Shown here: positions 1-7,617 of the stretch, one piece after another
Layout of the letters: each line of letters begins with the position of its first letter
Position numbering within the stretch: the first letter of the stretch is position 1
NCBI GenBank assembly: GCA_003024985.2
Contig: PXIH01S0005678.1
Reading direction: 5' to 3' (one strand)
From: Euperipatoides rowelli
Taxonomy: Eukaryota; Onychophora; Udeonychophora; Euonychophora; Peripatopsidae
DNA length: 10,737 nt
Notes under the pieces: generated by a model
Database searches by the model: none
What the model was told of the DNA's origin: nothing
The model's input: the letters and a program-made list of their open reading frames with translations, nothing else
Translations under genes and position numbers: made by a program

Positions 1-770
1 TTCTTTTCCAGGTTAATAATGAAACCAATATAAACACAATCTTTAACCACGATTATCTAGTACAGTCTTCAGTACAATACCCAAATTTATATCTGAAATG
101 ACACTATAACTTTTGATTTTAGAGTCAAATAATGTTAGGGCTGCAAATAATTTCCTTAAATATCACAAGTGGTGAAATAAACTTGTAATAGCTGCTGTTA
201 GATACATTTGTCTTTTTATATCGTATAGCCTATTTCTTTGTAAATAATATTAATTTCTTCACAGAAAATTTATTTTCTCAAAGGCCTAATTCTATGTAAA
301 TAGTCAAAATCAATTGGAGAATAAAATAAAAATGTAAACTATATTAGTTTTCCATCTAATTACACCAATGCTAGTGAAAGTTAGACAGTTGTTTATGTAT
401 ACATGCTACCAACTCATTTTTAATTAGCTAAATTACCACAGCAATATTCCACTCTCATGAATTTATTTATGGCTAATATGCCAAGATTGTGAAATGCCAG
501 GATGAGGCTTGTGATGGACACACATGATGCTTCATTATGTGGTTCAAAAAGCTAAAATCAATAAACCTTTACTTAGTTTTTCTCCAGAAGGGGGCAAGCA
601 CTAATCAAATCAAAGCTTCACCATTTGAATTATAATCACCATATTTTTTTAAAATAAAATTTCCTGTTGTAATGAGAAATTCTTTTTTTTTTTCAGATGT
701 TAATTAATTATTTAAGAATTAAAGCCACTAATTAGCACTATTACAAGTTCTAAAGAGCCTGAGTATTGAG
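1..770. other. Gene-free AT-rich stretch
   Basis: No ORF, exon with convincing borders or recognisable repeat was found on either strand. If the receptor gene model is right, this is part of the intron downstream of the transmembrane exon. The one notable short motif is the CTCF-like site at 584-596, listed separately. No TIR-type motif (YDAFVSY-like) could be read here on the minus strand. Confidence 0.6.
584..596 (+). promoter_or_regulatory. Single CTCF-like motif
   Basis: CCAGAAGGGGGCA matches the animal CTCF core CCASYAGRKGGCR at all but one position, with A in place of Y. It is a short match found by eye and could be chance. Confidence 0.25.
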
Positions 771-900
771 TAAAAAACCCTTAACAATATGTTCTAAGCC
801 AGGGAAAACCTGTTCCATAACCGACTCAGCTGGGACTCGAACCCATGGTATTCCCAGCATATGACCTTGACATGATAGCAACCAGAATCGCTAACGACTG
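771..900 (-). repeat. tRNA-derived SINE, copy 1
   Basis: On the minus strand this copy has a pol III A-box-like block (TTAGCGATTCTGG, 882-894) and a clear B box (GGTTCGAGTCC, 833-843) about 40 bases downstream. The shared family core follows: ATATGCTGGGAA before the B box and GTTATGGAACAGGTTTTCCC after it. It ends in GGG plus T6. The same core occurs at 3585-3715 and 5695-5850. It is too diverged to fold as a working tRNA. Its tRNA-side end abuts the palindrome at 911-977. Confidence 0.7.
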
Positions 901-929
901 AATAATCTGGAAATATCTGAATAATCTGG
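898..929 (+). repeat. 13-bp direct repeat CTGAATAATCTGG
   Basis: CTGAATAATCTGG occurs at 898-910 and again at 917-929, with six bases between. The second copy lies inside the left arm of the palindrome. A third, inverted copy is in the right arm. Confidence 0.75.
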
Positions 930-977
930 TGATTGGTGTCCTGACAGGACACCAATCACCAGATTATTCAGATATTT
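911..977. repeat. Perfect 67-bp palindrome (33-bp arms, 1-base centre)
   Basis: The left arm (911-943) and right arm (945-977) are exact reverse complements around a single A at 944. The arm begins AAATATCTGAATAATCTGG and ends GGTGTCCTG. A T-run follows the right arm. It lies directly beside the tRNA-side end of SINE copy 1. It could be a template-switch product, the remnant of a foldback element, a hairpin RNA precursor or an assembly artefact. The sequence alone does not decide. Confidence 0.9.
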
Positions 978-1100
978 TTTTTTCAAGCTAAATGTTCATT
1001 ATAATACTTCCATTCATTATGATAAATAAGAGTAAGTTGTACAATAGTTAAAGATAAGATTCATGTTAAAAAGCAAATTTGTGAATTGGTCATTTAAAGG

Positions 1101-1746
1101 TCAAATGTAACGGATTTTTTTTTTTTTTTTTATTATTGATTTTCAAAGATTTTTACTAAAAAAAAATTTCCAACAGAAAAAAAAAATTTTTTTTTTAAAA
1201 AAAAGTTATTTACAATTCAATTTTTAAAATAATTGACTTTAGCTCCTCCTCCTTAAAACAACATTGTCCACTTTACACACCAGGGGAGATATTTTGTGAC
1301 ATCATAGGCTATAAATGAATACAGCTTGCTATACTTAACTATAGAATATTTGCTATATTTGTCAGTGTAAAGCTGGATATCATATGGTCTAAATGTTTAA
1401 ATACTTGTAAAAAATCATAATCAAATTCATCCTTTGTACTATTACGGTCCAATTTGTTTTTTTTTTTAAAAAATCAAGTTGAAAATCCCTCTATTTACAT
1501 CTTAAATAATTACAAAGAAAACAGCTATAGAAGCTATTTTGTCATCAAATTAATCTCAGACCCAAAAAAATGTTGAAAGCTTCAATCTGTAATCTCAGAC
1601 TGAGGATAGCAATAGTCTTAATTTTATCTTTAAATAACTTTTTTTTTATGCATTTTAACATTATTTTTTTCCAGTGGAATTTTTTTTCTAATAATTATCT
1701 TTGAAAATCAATAATAAAAAAAAATAAAAAAATCTGTTACATTTGA
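1101..1746. mobile_element. 646-bp non-autonomous element with long inverted ends
   Basis: The left end (1101 to about 1213) and the right end (about 1630 to 1746) are imperfect inverted copies. Shared blocks in order are TCAAATGTAAC(G/A)GATTTTT, TATTATTGATTTTCAAAGAT, an A-run with TTCCA, and AAAAAAAAGTTATTTA. The inner 400 bases have no ORF. TTAA occurs just outside both ends (1094-1097 and 1750-1753) and might be a target duplication, but TTAA is common in such AT-rich DNA. I cannot name the superfamily. It lies in the intron downstream of the transmembrane exon. Confidence 0.6.
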
Positions 1747-1930
1747 TTATTAAAATAATTTCAGGTTGCTATTTTCATTTTAAAATTTTCAACAGTCAAC
1801 ATCTTAGCCAGCGTTTTAACTATTAAATGAGACTATTAATTAGGAGGATTGTTAAGAAGAAAAAATTGAAATTTCAAAGTTTTAAATGATCATTTCAGAA
1901 TTATGTTATCAAAAACCTTTATTTTTTTAT

Positions 1931-1965
1931 CTAGTCACTCTTTTCTGTCACTAATAAGTGACTAG
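1931..1965. repeat. 9-bp inverted repeat
   Basis: CTAGTCACT (1931-1939) and AGTGACTAG (1957-1965) are exact inverted copies around a 17-base loop. A sequence like the palindrome arm (CTGGATAATCTGG) follows about 25 bases later. No function can be assigned. Confidence 0.4.
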
Positions 1966-2039
1966 GGTAAAAAAAACCGGTTTGGAAAAGACTGGATAAT
2001 CTGGATATAAGTCAATAGCTTACCTTACCTAACATGCAA

Positions 2040-2185
2040 ACATACACATACATGGATAAAGTAAAGGATGGAAAGGTGAGTTAATAACTTATAGATCTAA
2101 GGATGGATATAACTGAATGATGGATAGAAAATATACAAATAGATAGTTGGCCAGATCGAAGTCTGGTTGGATAGATGAGTATGTA
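2040..2185 (+). repeat. Degenerate GGATA/GATA-type microsatellite
   Basis: Loose recurrences of ATGGATA, AGGATGGA, GATGGATA and TGGATAGATGAG are spread over about 145 bases. They suggest an old decayed (GGAT)n or (GATA)n tract. It lies about 90 bases downstream of the transmembrane exon in gene sense. Confidence 0.4.
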
Positions 2186-2272
2186 AACAACTAGCATAAT
2201 GATCTAAGCCTAAATTTTTTCCTAGATTAAATCAAATATACTGGAAATTAAACAATTAAAATATATATTTAC

Positions 2273-2434
2273 CATTAATCTCTAATGATCCATATCGATT
2301 ATGCAAACAAACTTGAATGTCTAAGCGAAACAGTGTTAAAATCATTGCCACCACAAAAATAACTACGAGTAAAACACCCCCAGTTGAAAATGATGTCACT
2401 TTGATCTGCTTGAATTCAGATGTTAGAGGATCAT
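2273..2434 (-). CDS. Internal exon: transmembrane exon of an Ig-type, IL-1R/Toll-like receptor (partial gene)
   Basis: This 162-base exon reads as 2 + 53 codons + 1. On the minus strand it follows a pyrimidine-rich acceptor (ttttcttttctaaatag) and ends at the donor G|GTAAAT. The peptide starts DPLTSEFKQIKVTS, a short extracellular stalk. Residues 18-35 (GGVLLVVIFVVAMILTLF) form one transmembrane helix. FRLDIQVCLHNRYG follows on the cytoplasmic side. In the IL-1 receptor family the helix is followed by a basic/hydrophobic D/E-I-V-L-x-Y-R stretch and then the TIR domain, and this peptide fits that pattern. Entry and exit are both phase 1, as usual for exons bordering Ig domains. The upstream partner is the Ig exon at 7756-7892, whose leftover G plus AT here makes an Asp codon. 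No TIR exon is visible from 1 to 2272, so it should lie beyond the left edge. The exon and helix are well supported; IL-1R-like identity is a family inference. Another Ig-type membrane protein is the main alternative. Confidence 0.7.
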
Positions 2435-2454
2435 CTATTTAGAAAAGAAAACAA

Positions 2455-3580
2455 TTTCACCATCATTAGCATTAGTCCATCATTATCTGTTATTATATTT
2501 GGGATTTCATTTTTCTTAAAGTATAATGCTTCAAATAAATAACTTACTCAATTTTAGATAATATCCTATGGTTTATCTAGAGAGCTTTGCAATCATCTAT
2601 TCTAGTGTATTTGAACATTTTTTTCTTCTTAAATAACATTTCTGAAATATACTGTAACTTTAAAATAAGTTTCTTCATCTAGCATATGTAATTATTTTAA
2701 CTATTCAAACTTATGTTTGCATTTTCTGTTACCAATTAAATTATTGAATCACAATTTTAACTAATCTGGTAGATTTTATTCATTCCTTTTGTTTTTTGTC
2801 TTTGGAAGTGTCATGCTTATAATAATGATTTAACTTATTATTTTGAATTCATAGTGAGACAAGAATTCAGTTTACAGATCCTTCAACTTAAGTCCACACT
2901 AACCCTAACTCAGACATGAATACCATAATCCATAGTATTAGTAGTTCAAACTATAAGTCAATAGAAGTGTCACATTATGCTCCAACTCTAAAATAATAAG
3001 CCAAACATTAAGTACAACAGAACAAATAAATAAATAAAGCATCAACAGTCAACATTTTATATCTGCTATATGGTTGCCATATTNGTTTATCCATAAACTA
3101 AACTTCAGCTGAAAGTTATATTACTGTCCTTGTACAGGGTCTTAGAACTAAATGTTCACCAAGTTTAGTTTATTCTATTCATTAGCACAACCTTGTATAA
3201 AGAGAAGATGTGTAAAGTTTTATTCACATTATATATTAGCTCTAAGGCTCAAGCACAATTATTGCTTCAACCAGTGGCCTATCCAATAATGTTGCAGGGT
3301 TAGTGGTCCCTACCCCTTCTTAGGTGCCTCATCGCCTACTGTAGACTTTAGTTGCTAACGTCTAGATGTTTATTTTATGGCATGCTTTGTATATTTTACT
3401 TATAAAATATGCTCAAGAGATTCATGAATAGGCTATATAATTAATTTTTTTTTATTAAAAATTAAAGTGACTGTTGAAGATAGGAAATTTTTATTTCAAT
3501 GTTAATACTTGTTTTCATTAATTTGTTAGTAACACAATCATAACCTGTTTACAAGGTTCTTTTTCCATTGAGGCAGCATT
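2455..3580. other. Gene-free intronic stretch
   Basis: I found no exon, recognisable repeat family or RNA gene on either strand. The sequence is AT-rich with scattered stops in all frames. One undetermined base (N) lies at 3084. Confidence 0.5.
3084..3084. other. Undetermined base (N)
   Basis: This is the single ambiguous base in the window. It indicates a low-coverage or conflicting position in the source assembly, and no feature depends on it. Confidence 0.99.
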
Positions 3581-3584
3581 TTGG

Positions 3585-3715
3585 GTTAAAAAAAACCCTG
3601 GCAAGGTGGAATCAGCCAGGATAAAAACCGTTCCATAACTGCCTCGCCTGAGATGTGAACCTGGAACACGTCTCAGCTTATGTAGTCACCCTTGCAGTTA
3701 AAATCCGTATTGCTA
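3585..3715 (-). repeat. tRNA-derived SINE, copy 2 (most diverged)
   Basis: On the minus strand a B-box-like GGTTCACATC (3652-3661) is followed by CAGTTATGGAACGGTTTTT and CCTGGCT, the core shared with the other two copies. It then ends in GGG plus a T8 run. The A box is poorly preserved (GCAAGGGTGAC region). This is probably the oldest or most damaged copy. Confidence 0.6.
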
Positions 3716-3823
3716 TGGATAAGGTCACAAGGACGGGACAATATATAATTAATTAAACGTATAAACCAGCCCCTTCCCTCTAAAAAAAAATCTCATTAAA
3801 TATACTTAGAACTGTTGAACCAC

Positions 3824-3891
3824 AAAAAAAAAAAAAAAGCTTATCAAAATATAATGTTAGGTCCAGAAGCATCTTTTTTTTTTTTTTTTTT
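3824..3891. repeat. Homopolymer pair: A15 and T18
   Basis: A run of 15 A (3824-3838) is followed after about 35 bases by a run of 18 T (3874-3891). They may be tails of unrecognised retroelements, or slippage tracts. Their lengths are likely unreliable in the assembly. Confidence 0.6.
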
Positions 3892-4141
3892 CAGCTTTGC
3901 TCCCCTTTGTTAAAACCTGGCTATGACATGGCCCCAATCTGCTTATTATTCAAATCATACTATATATTAGAATAATGTGAATAATGCATGGAAGTTTGGA
4001 ATGTGTTGTTCTACTGTGGTCAATTTGATTGCAAGATTTTGCTTTACATTTTGACAAGTGACAAATTGTAACCTATTATAATATCTAGAAAGTTACAATA
4101 TAAAAGGTTTAGGCATCATTAATAACTCTAAAATTTTATTA

Positions 4142-4958
4142 GGGGAGGGTAGGGCAAAACGGAGTGTTTAATAAAAAACATAAATTGTACAGGCAGCTGT
4201 ACAGGGCATAATGACAAATTTATATGCAATGAAAAGCATAAACTCTTAGCTTTAACATAAGGTATATTTTTTTTTACTTATATTACATACATTTTCCGTA
4301 GCAAGGCTTTAAGCAAAACACCTTAACTACCCCGTTTTGCCCAATGGGTTTGGGGAAAATGGGGTACATTTACCCCATTTTGCCCACATATTTCAAATGA
4401 AATAAAACTTTTAAACAAGCTTACAATTTCTAATCTTATACATATTTTAAGCAAGTAAACAATGCAGTCTATATTAGTATTTATCTTAAAAAGTAGTAAT
4501 ATGAAAAAAAATCAATATTTTAATTTAATGTAGATAAAATGGGGTACTACCTCATTAACCCACTTTTGCTGTACTCCATTTTACCCTCACTTTCCATTTT
4601 GAATTCTTCCACTCATAGGGACTTTGCTAAATTGTCTAACTCTAATAAATTTCTGCAGAAAAAACAAAATAACATGCCTTAATCAACACATTATTAAATC
4701 ATATGAAGCCACCTAACAACCATAGTTTGATAGGCACTTAAAAATACTACTTATCTTATATCAGGAACATAAAATACTGTACAAGTTTTTTTTTATTTTA
4801 AATTCAACTAATCTAGTTTGCTACACTGCTACACTGGAAATAAACAGAACATGTGACTGCTGTATTATCATCATCAGAAAACAAATGACACAACAAATTC
4901 AGCAGAAATAGGGGCTACCCCATTTTACCTTTATATCCCATTTTGCCCTCCCCTCCCC
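4142..4958. mobile_element. 817-bp MITE with GGGGAGGGKAGGGCAAAAYGG terminal inverted repeats
   Basis: The left end GGGGAGGGTAGGGCAAAACG and the inverse of the right end agree over 22 bases with two mismatches. TA flanks both ends (4140-4141 and 4959-4960), fitting a TA target duplication as used by Tc1/mariner-type and some other transposases. The inside has no transposase ORF. It repeatedly carries a TACCCCATTTTGCCC-like motif in both orientations, at 4328-4343, 4352-4386, 4536-4546, about 4572-4586 and 4917-4958. Within this set, AAAATGGGGTA (4356-4366) and its inverse (4371-4381) form a hairpin with a 4-base loop. Such subterminal repeats are known as transposase-binding sites in DNA elements. 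The superfamily is not determined. Confidence 0.75.
4356..4381. repeat. Perfect 11-bp hairpin inside the MITE
   Basis: AAAATGGGGTA and its exact inverse TACCCCATTTT are separated by CATT. The arm is the same unit that recurs singly across the element, including near its right end. Confidence 0.8.
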
Positions 4959-5090
4959 TACTAATACAAATAAAAATATGATGGACATCAACAGACCACA
5001 ATCCAGTGAGGTTGTCCCTAGTCCTACTCTAATATATTTTTTTTTTTTTAATTTTTATATTTTATTTTTTGTCAATTGGAAATTTTAATT

Positions 5091-5600
5091 GAAAAAAAAA
5101 ACAACAACAATTATACACCCATTGCAGTACCTAACTAGTTAAACCCTCAATAAACTCTTCAACCATGCTTAAAAAAAATCAACAGACCTAGCTAGATTCC
5201 TTACTTTTCTTTGGCCAATCTATTCCAAAATAAAAATAAACCAATTAGAACAATTCAAACTAGCATAAACTAAACAATACTCAAACCATCGATAAAATCA
5301 TCTAACATAAGCTTAAAAGATTCAACTGACTTAGATTCTACAACTCTTTCTGGTAAACTAACATTCCAAAATGATACAACTCTGTTGGAAAAAAACTTTT
5401 GATACAACACCAATAGTCTAGAGTCTAGATCTATTAACACATAACTTGAATTTATGTCCCCAAGTTCTACAATCTTCATTAAATTTAAAAAATTTGTCAT
5501 AAGTAATATCTACCATACCATTAATTATTTTGAAAACTTGAATCATATCATCCCTAAGCCTACGCCTTTCTTTATTTTTATTTAAAAATAAATCTCCTCT
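5091..5600 (-). pseudogene. 3' end of a non-LTR retrotransposon (reverse transcriptase C-terminus and 3' UTR), degraded
   Basis: Read on the minus strand, 5574 down to about 5421 encodes ERRRLRDDMIQVFKIINGMVD, here with KERRRLRDDM, and then GHKFKLCVNRSRL. It is cut by a TAG at 5420-5418. The reading resumes in another frame as QKFFSNRVVSFWN, LPERVVESKSVESFK and LMLDDFIDG, stopping at 5270. These are hallmark C-terminal motifs of LINE reverse transcriptases of the CR1/Jockey type. The stop and frameshift show it is dead. A 3' UTR follows, ending near 5100 in a short (TTG)n plus T-run tail. The ORF2 parts upstream of about 5600 are missing, so the copy is 5'-truncated in the usual LINE way. It lies in the receptor intron in the same orientation as the gene. 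Confidence 0.8.
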
Positions 5601-5694
5601 CCAAGAGGAGAAGATATGTATTTTTTTGGTTAATAACTAATATAAACTCATAATTACTTGCTAATACGTGTTAAACAGATTCCTTGTGGGACAA

Positions 5695-5850
5695 AGGGCA
5701 GCTTACTTGGAAAAAACCCAAAGCTAGGGGAAAAATCCGCTCCATAACTGCCCTATCCGGGGATCGAACCTGTGTCCCCAGCATATACCTTCGGTTTAGA
5801 AATCCAAGCGGCATTATCACTCAACCACGAAACCGAGACAGCCTATGCCT
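5695..5850 (-). repeat. tRNA-derived SINE, copy 3 (best preserved)
   Basis: On the minus strand it has an A box (TGGTTGAGTGA, 5817-5827) and a perfect B box (GGTTCGATCC, 5761-5770). The family core follows: ATATGCTGGGG ahead of the B box, CAGTTATGGAGCGGATTTTT after it, then CCCCTAGCTTTGGGTTTTTT. The tRNA-like head is clear, but the copy does not close into a standard cloverleaf. It is therefore a SINE head rather than a tRNA gene. It sits about 95 bases upstream (minus sense) of the LINE 3' fragment. Confidence 0.78.
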
Positions 5851-6550
5851 TTCTAAAAGAGCATAACTTTAATCATGTTGAAAGAATTATTATCAATGCT
5901 TCATAAAGTTTAGGCTATCAAAAATAATATTTTAAGTTTTATAACGTTAGATTTATCTTAATATGCTGTTCAAACTACTTTGTAAGTTCCAAAATTGAGT
6001 TCCCTTCAGTGATATGGAATGGCTGAGCAAAAACTCACCCAAACCTAAAAAAAAAAAAATATATATAGGCCTGATACCATTTTTAAAATATCTGTTTTAA
6101 AATGAAAATCACTACAAATACATTGAATATATTATATCCCTTTGAGTTGTTCCATATCCAACAACTCTTAAACATAATAAATTAATTTATGATCTGATAT
6201 TTTTGTATAGGCTATTATCTATTCATAATTTCTGAACTAAATGCAGTTGTGAAGTTTGCTAGGCAGATACTATAAGTTATCTACTGAGTAATAACATTAA
6301 CAGTTGTGTGGGTCTGTGGTGTCGGGCTCATCACACTATAAAGTGCATTATTTAATATGGCATACTTGATTTTTATCACAAGGCAGAGAAACATTTACTT
6401 AATTAAGCATTTCTGCAAGGCAAACAGAAATATTTTAAAAACTACAAAATTATATTTAATACATTTAGAAAAATTGTAATATTAAAAAAAAAGTTAATTA
6501 GTTATAATATATGACATCATCTTTTAAAATATAATCCTATTTACTAATTG
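5851..6550. other. Gene-free intronic stretch
   Basis: AT-rich sequence with stops in all frames, an A13 run and a short (AT)n tract near 6048-6066. I recognise no gene, RNA or repeat family here. Confidence 0.5.
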
Positions 6551-7501
6551 TAACAGCGCCATCTAATGGACATATTCAAAACTTTTTTTTTTATCTTGAA
6601 TCACTGTGATATAAAACCCGTGTAATGGGCTTAAAAGATCGGCACGGAACTATTTGTAGAAACTTTAAGTGGTGTTTTTTCTTAGATAAAAAGGGCTTAA
6701 ACAAAAAAAAATGTTTGATGTCTGTGTAACGGGCTTATTCGCTAGTCTATCTATAACCCTAATTGGAGTATGATCGTGTTCCGAAGCCAGTAACAGCGCC
6801 ATCTATACTCGGCATGGGAACTATTTCTAGAAACTTTAAGTGGTGTTTTTTCTTAAATAAAAAGGGCTTAAACAAAAAAATGTTTAATGTTCGTGTAACG
6901 GGCTTATTCGCTAGTCTATCTATAACCCTAATCGGAATATGATCGTGTTCCGAAGCCAGTAACAGCGCCATCTATGCTCAGCATGGTAACTATTTTTAGA
7001 AACTTTAAGTGGTGTTTTCTCTTAAATAAAAAGGGCTTAAACAAAAAAAAATGTTTGATATCCGTGTAATGGGCTTATTCGCTAGTCTATCTATAACCCT
7101 AATTGGAATATGATCATGTTCCGAAGCCAGTAACAGCGCCATCTATGCTCGGCATGGGAACTATTTTGTGTTCTGAAGCCAGTAACAGCGCCATCTATGC
7201 TCGGCATGGGAACTATTTTTAGAAACATTAAGTGGTGTTTTTTCTTAAATAAAAAGGGCTTAAACAAAAAAAATGTTTGATGTCCGTGTAACGGGCTTAT
7301 TCGCTAGTCTATCTATAACCCTAATTGGAATATGATAATGTTCCGAAGCCAGTAACAGCGCCATTATGCTTGGCATGGGAACTATTTTTAGAAACTTTAA
7401 AGTGGTGTTTTCTCTTAGATAAAAAAAAAATCTTGGATGCCCATGTAACGGGCTTAAACAAAAAAAATGTTTGATGCCCTTATAACAGGCTTATCGCTAG
7501 T
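6551..7501. repeat. Tandem satellite, about 170-bp units, each with a CTCF-like core
   Basis: Using TAACAGCGCC as the phase mark, units start at 6551, 6791, 6960, 7131, 7183 and 7353. The spacings are 240, 169, 171, 52 and 170 bases. The basic period is about 170 bp. The first unit is diverged and carries extra sequence. The unit at 7131 is internally deleted to 52 bp. The array ends in a rearranged partial unit near 7501. Within a unit, in order: CAGCGCCATCTATGCTCGGC, AACTTTAAGTGGTG, AAAAAGGGCTTAAAC, GTGTAACGGGCTTATTCGC, CTATCTATAACCCTAA and GTTCCGAAGCCAG. GGGCTTA occurs twice per unit. Full units are very alike, which implies recent amplification or homogenisation. It lies in the receptor intron about 255 bases downstream of the Ig exon in gene sense. 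Confidence 0.92.
6553..7366 (-). promoter_or_regulatory. Array of CTCF-like core motifs in the satellite
   Basis: The minus strand of each unit reads TAGATGGCGCTGTTA. Its AGATGGCGCT agrees with the ten-base core AGRKGGCRSY of the animal CTCF site, and with the AGRTGGCGC form known from Drosophila. Intact copies start at about 6551, 6791, 6960, 7131 and 7183 (plus-strand coordinates of TAACAGCGCCATCTA). The sixth, at 7353, has lost one base in ATCTAT. All point the same way, with the gene. The flank 5' of the core does not match the vertebrate consensus. Binding is inference. Confidence 0.4.
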
Positions 7502-7604
7502 AATGTAGTATTAAATAGTATGACTGTTGTCACATAAGCAGCAGCCATGTTAGATATTACAAAATGGTGCAGAAAGATAAACAGCAATCAAGAATTAAAT
7601 TATA

Positions 7605-7617
7605 CCCCCCCCCCCCC
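7605..7617 (+). repeat. C13 homopolymer
   Basis: A pure run of 13 C in strongly AT-rich surroundings, 104 bases past the satellite and 139 bases from the Ig exon. Its length may be unreliable. Confidence 0.9.

Noticed and set aside
481-600. Candidate TIR exon on the minus strand (region with MKHHVCPSQASSW)
   Set aside because: It has no YDAFVSY-like motif, no proper borders, and short open length.
4185-4206. TGTACAG/CTGTACA inverted repeat as a regulatory operator
   Set aside because: Seven-base arms inside a MITE, with nothing nearby to regulate. Chance or element structure is enough to explain it.
771-5850. tRNA genes at the three B-box sites
   Set aside because: The B boxes are good, but no full cloverleaf or acceptor stem closes, and the same downstream core follows each. 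These are SINE heads.
5684-5866. 60-codon open frame on the plus strand
   Set aside because: It is the antisense reading of SINE copy 3, including its B box and tRNA-like head.
6759-6971. 70-codon open frame on the minus strand
   Set aside because: It lies wholly inside the tandem satellite and is a reading of the repeat unit. No domain is seen, and the frame breaks in neighbouring units.
6551-7501. CRISPR-like array
   Set aside because: The whole 170-bp unit repeats, with no unique spacers, in a eukaryotic intron. This is a satellite.
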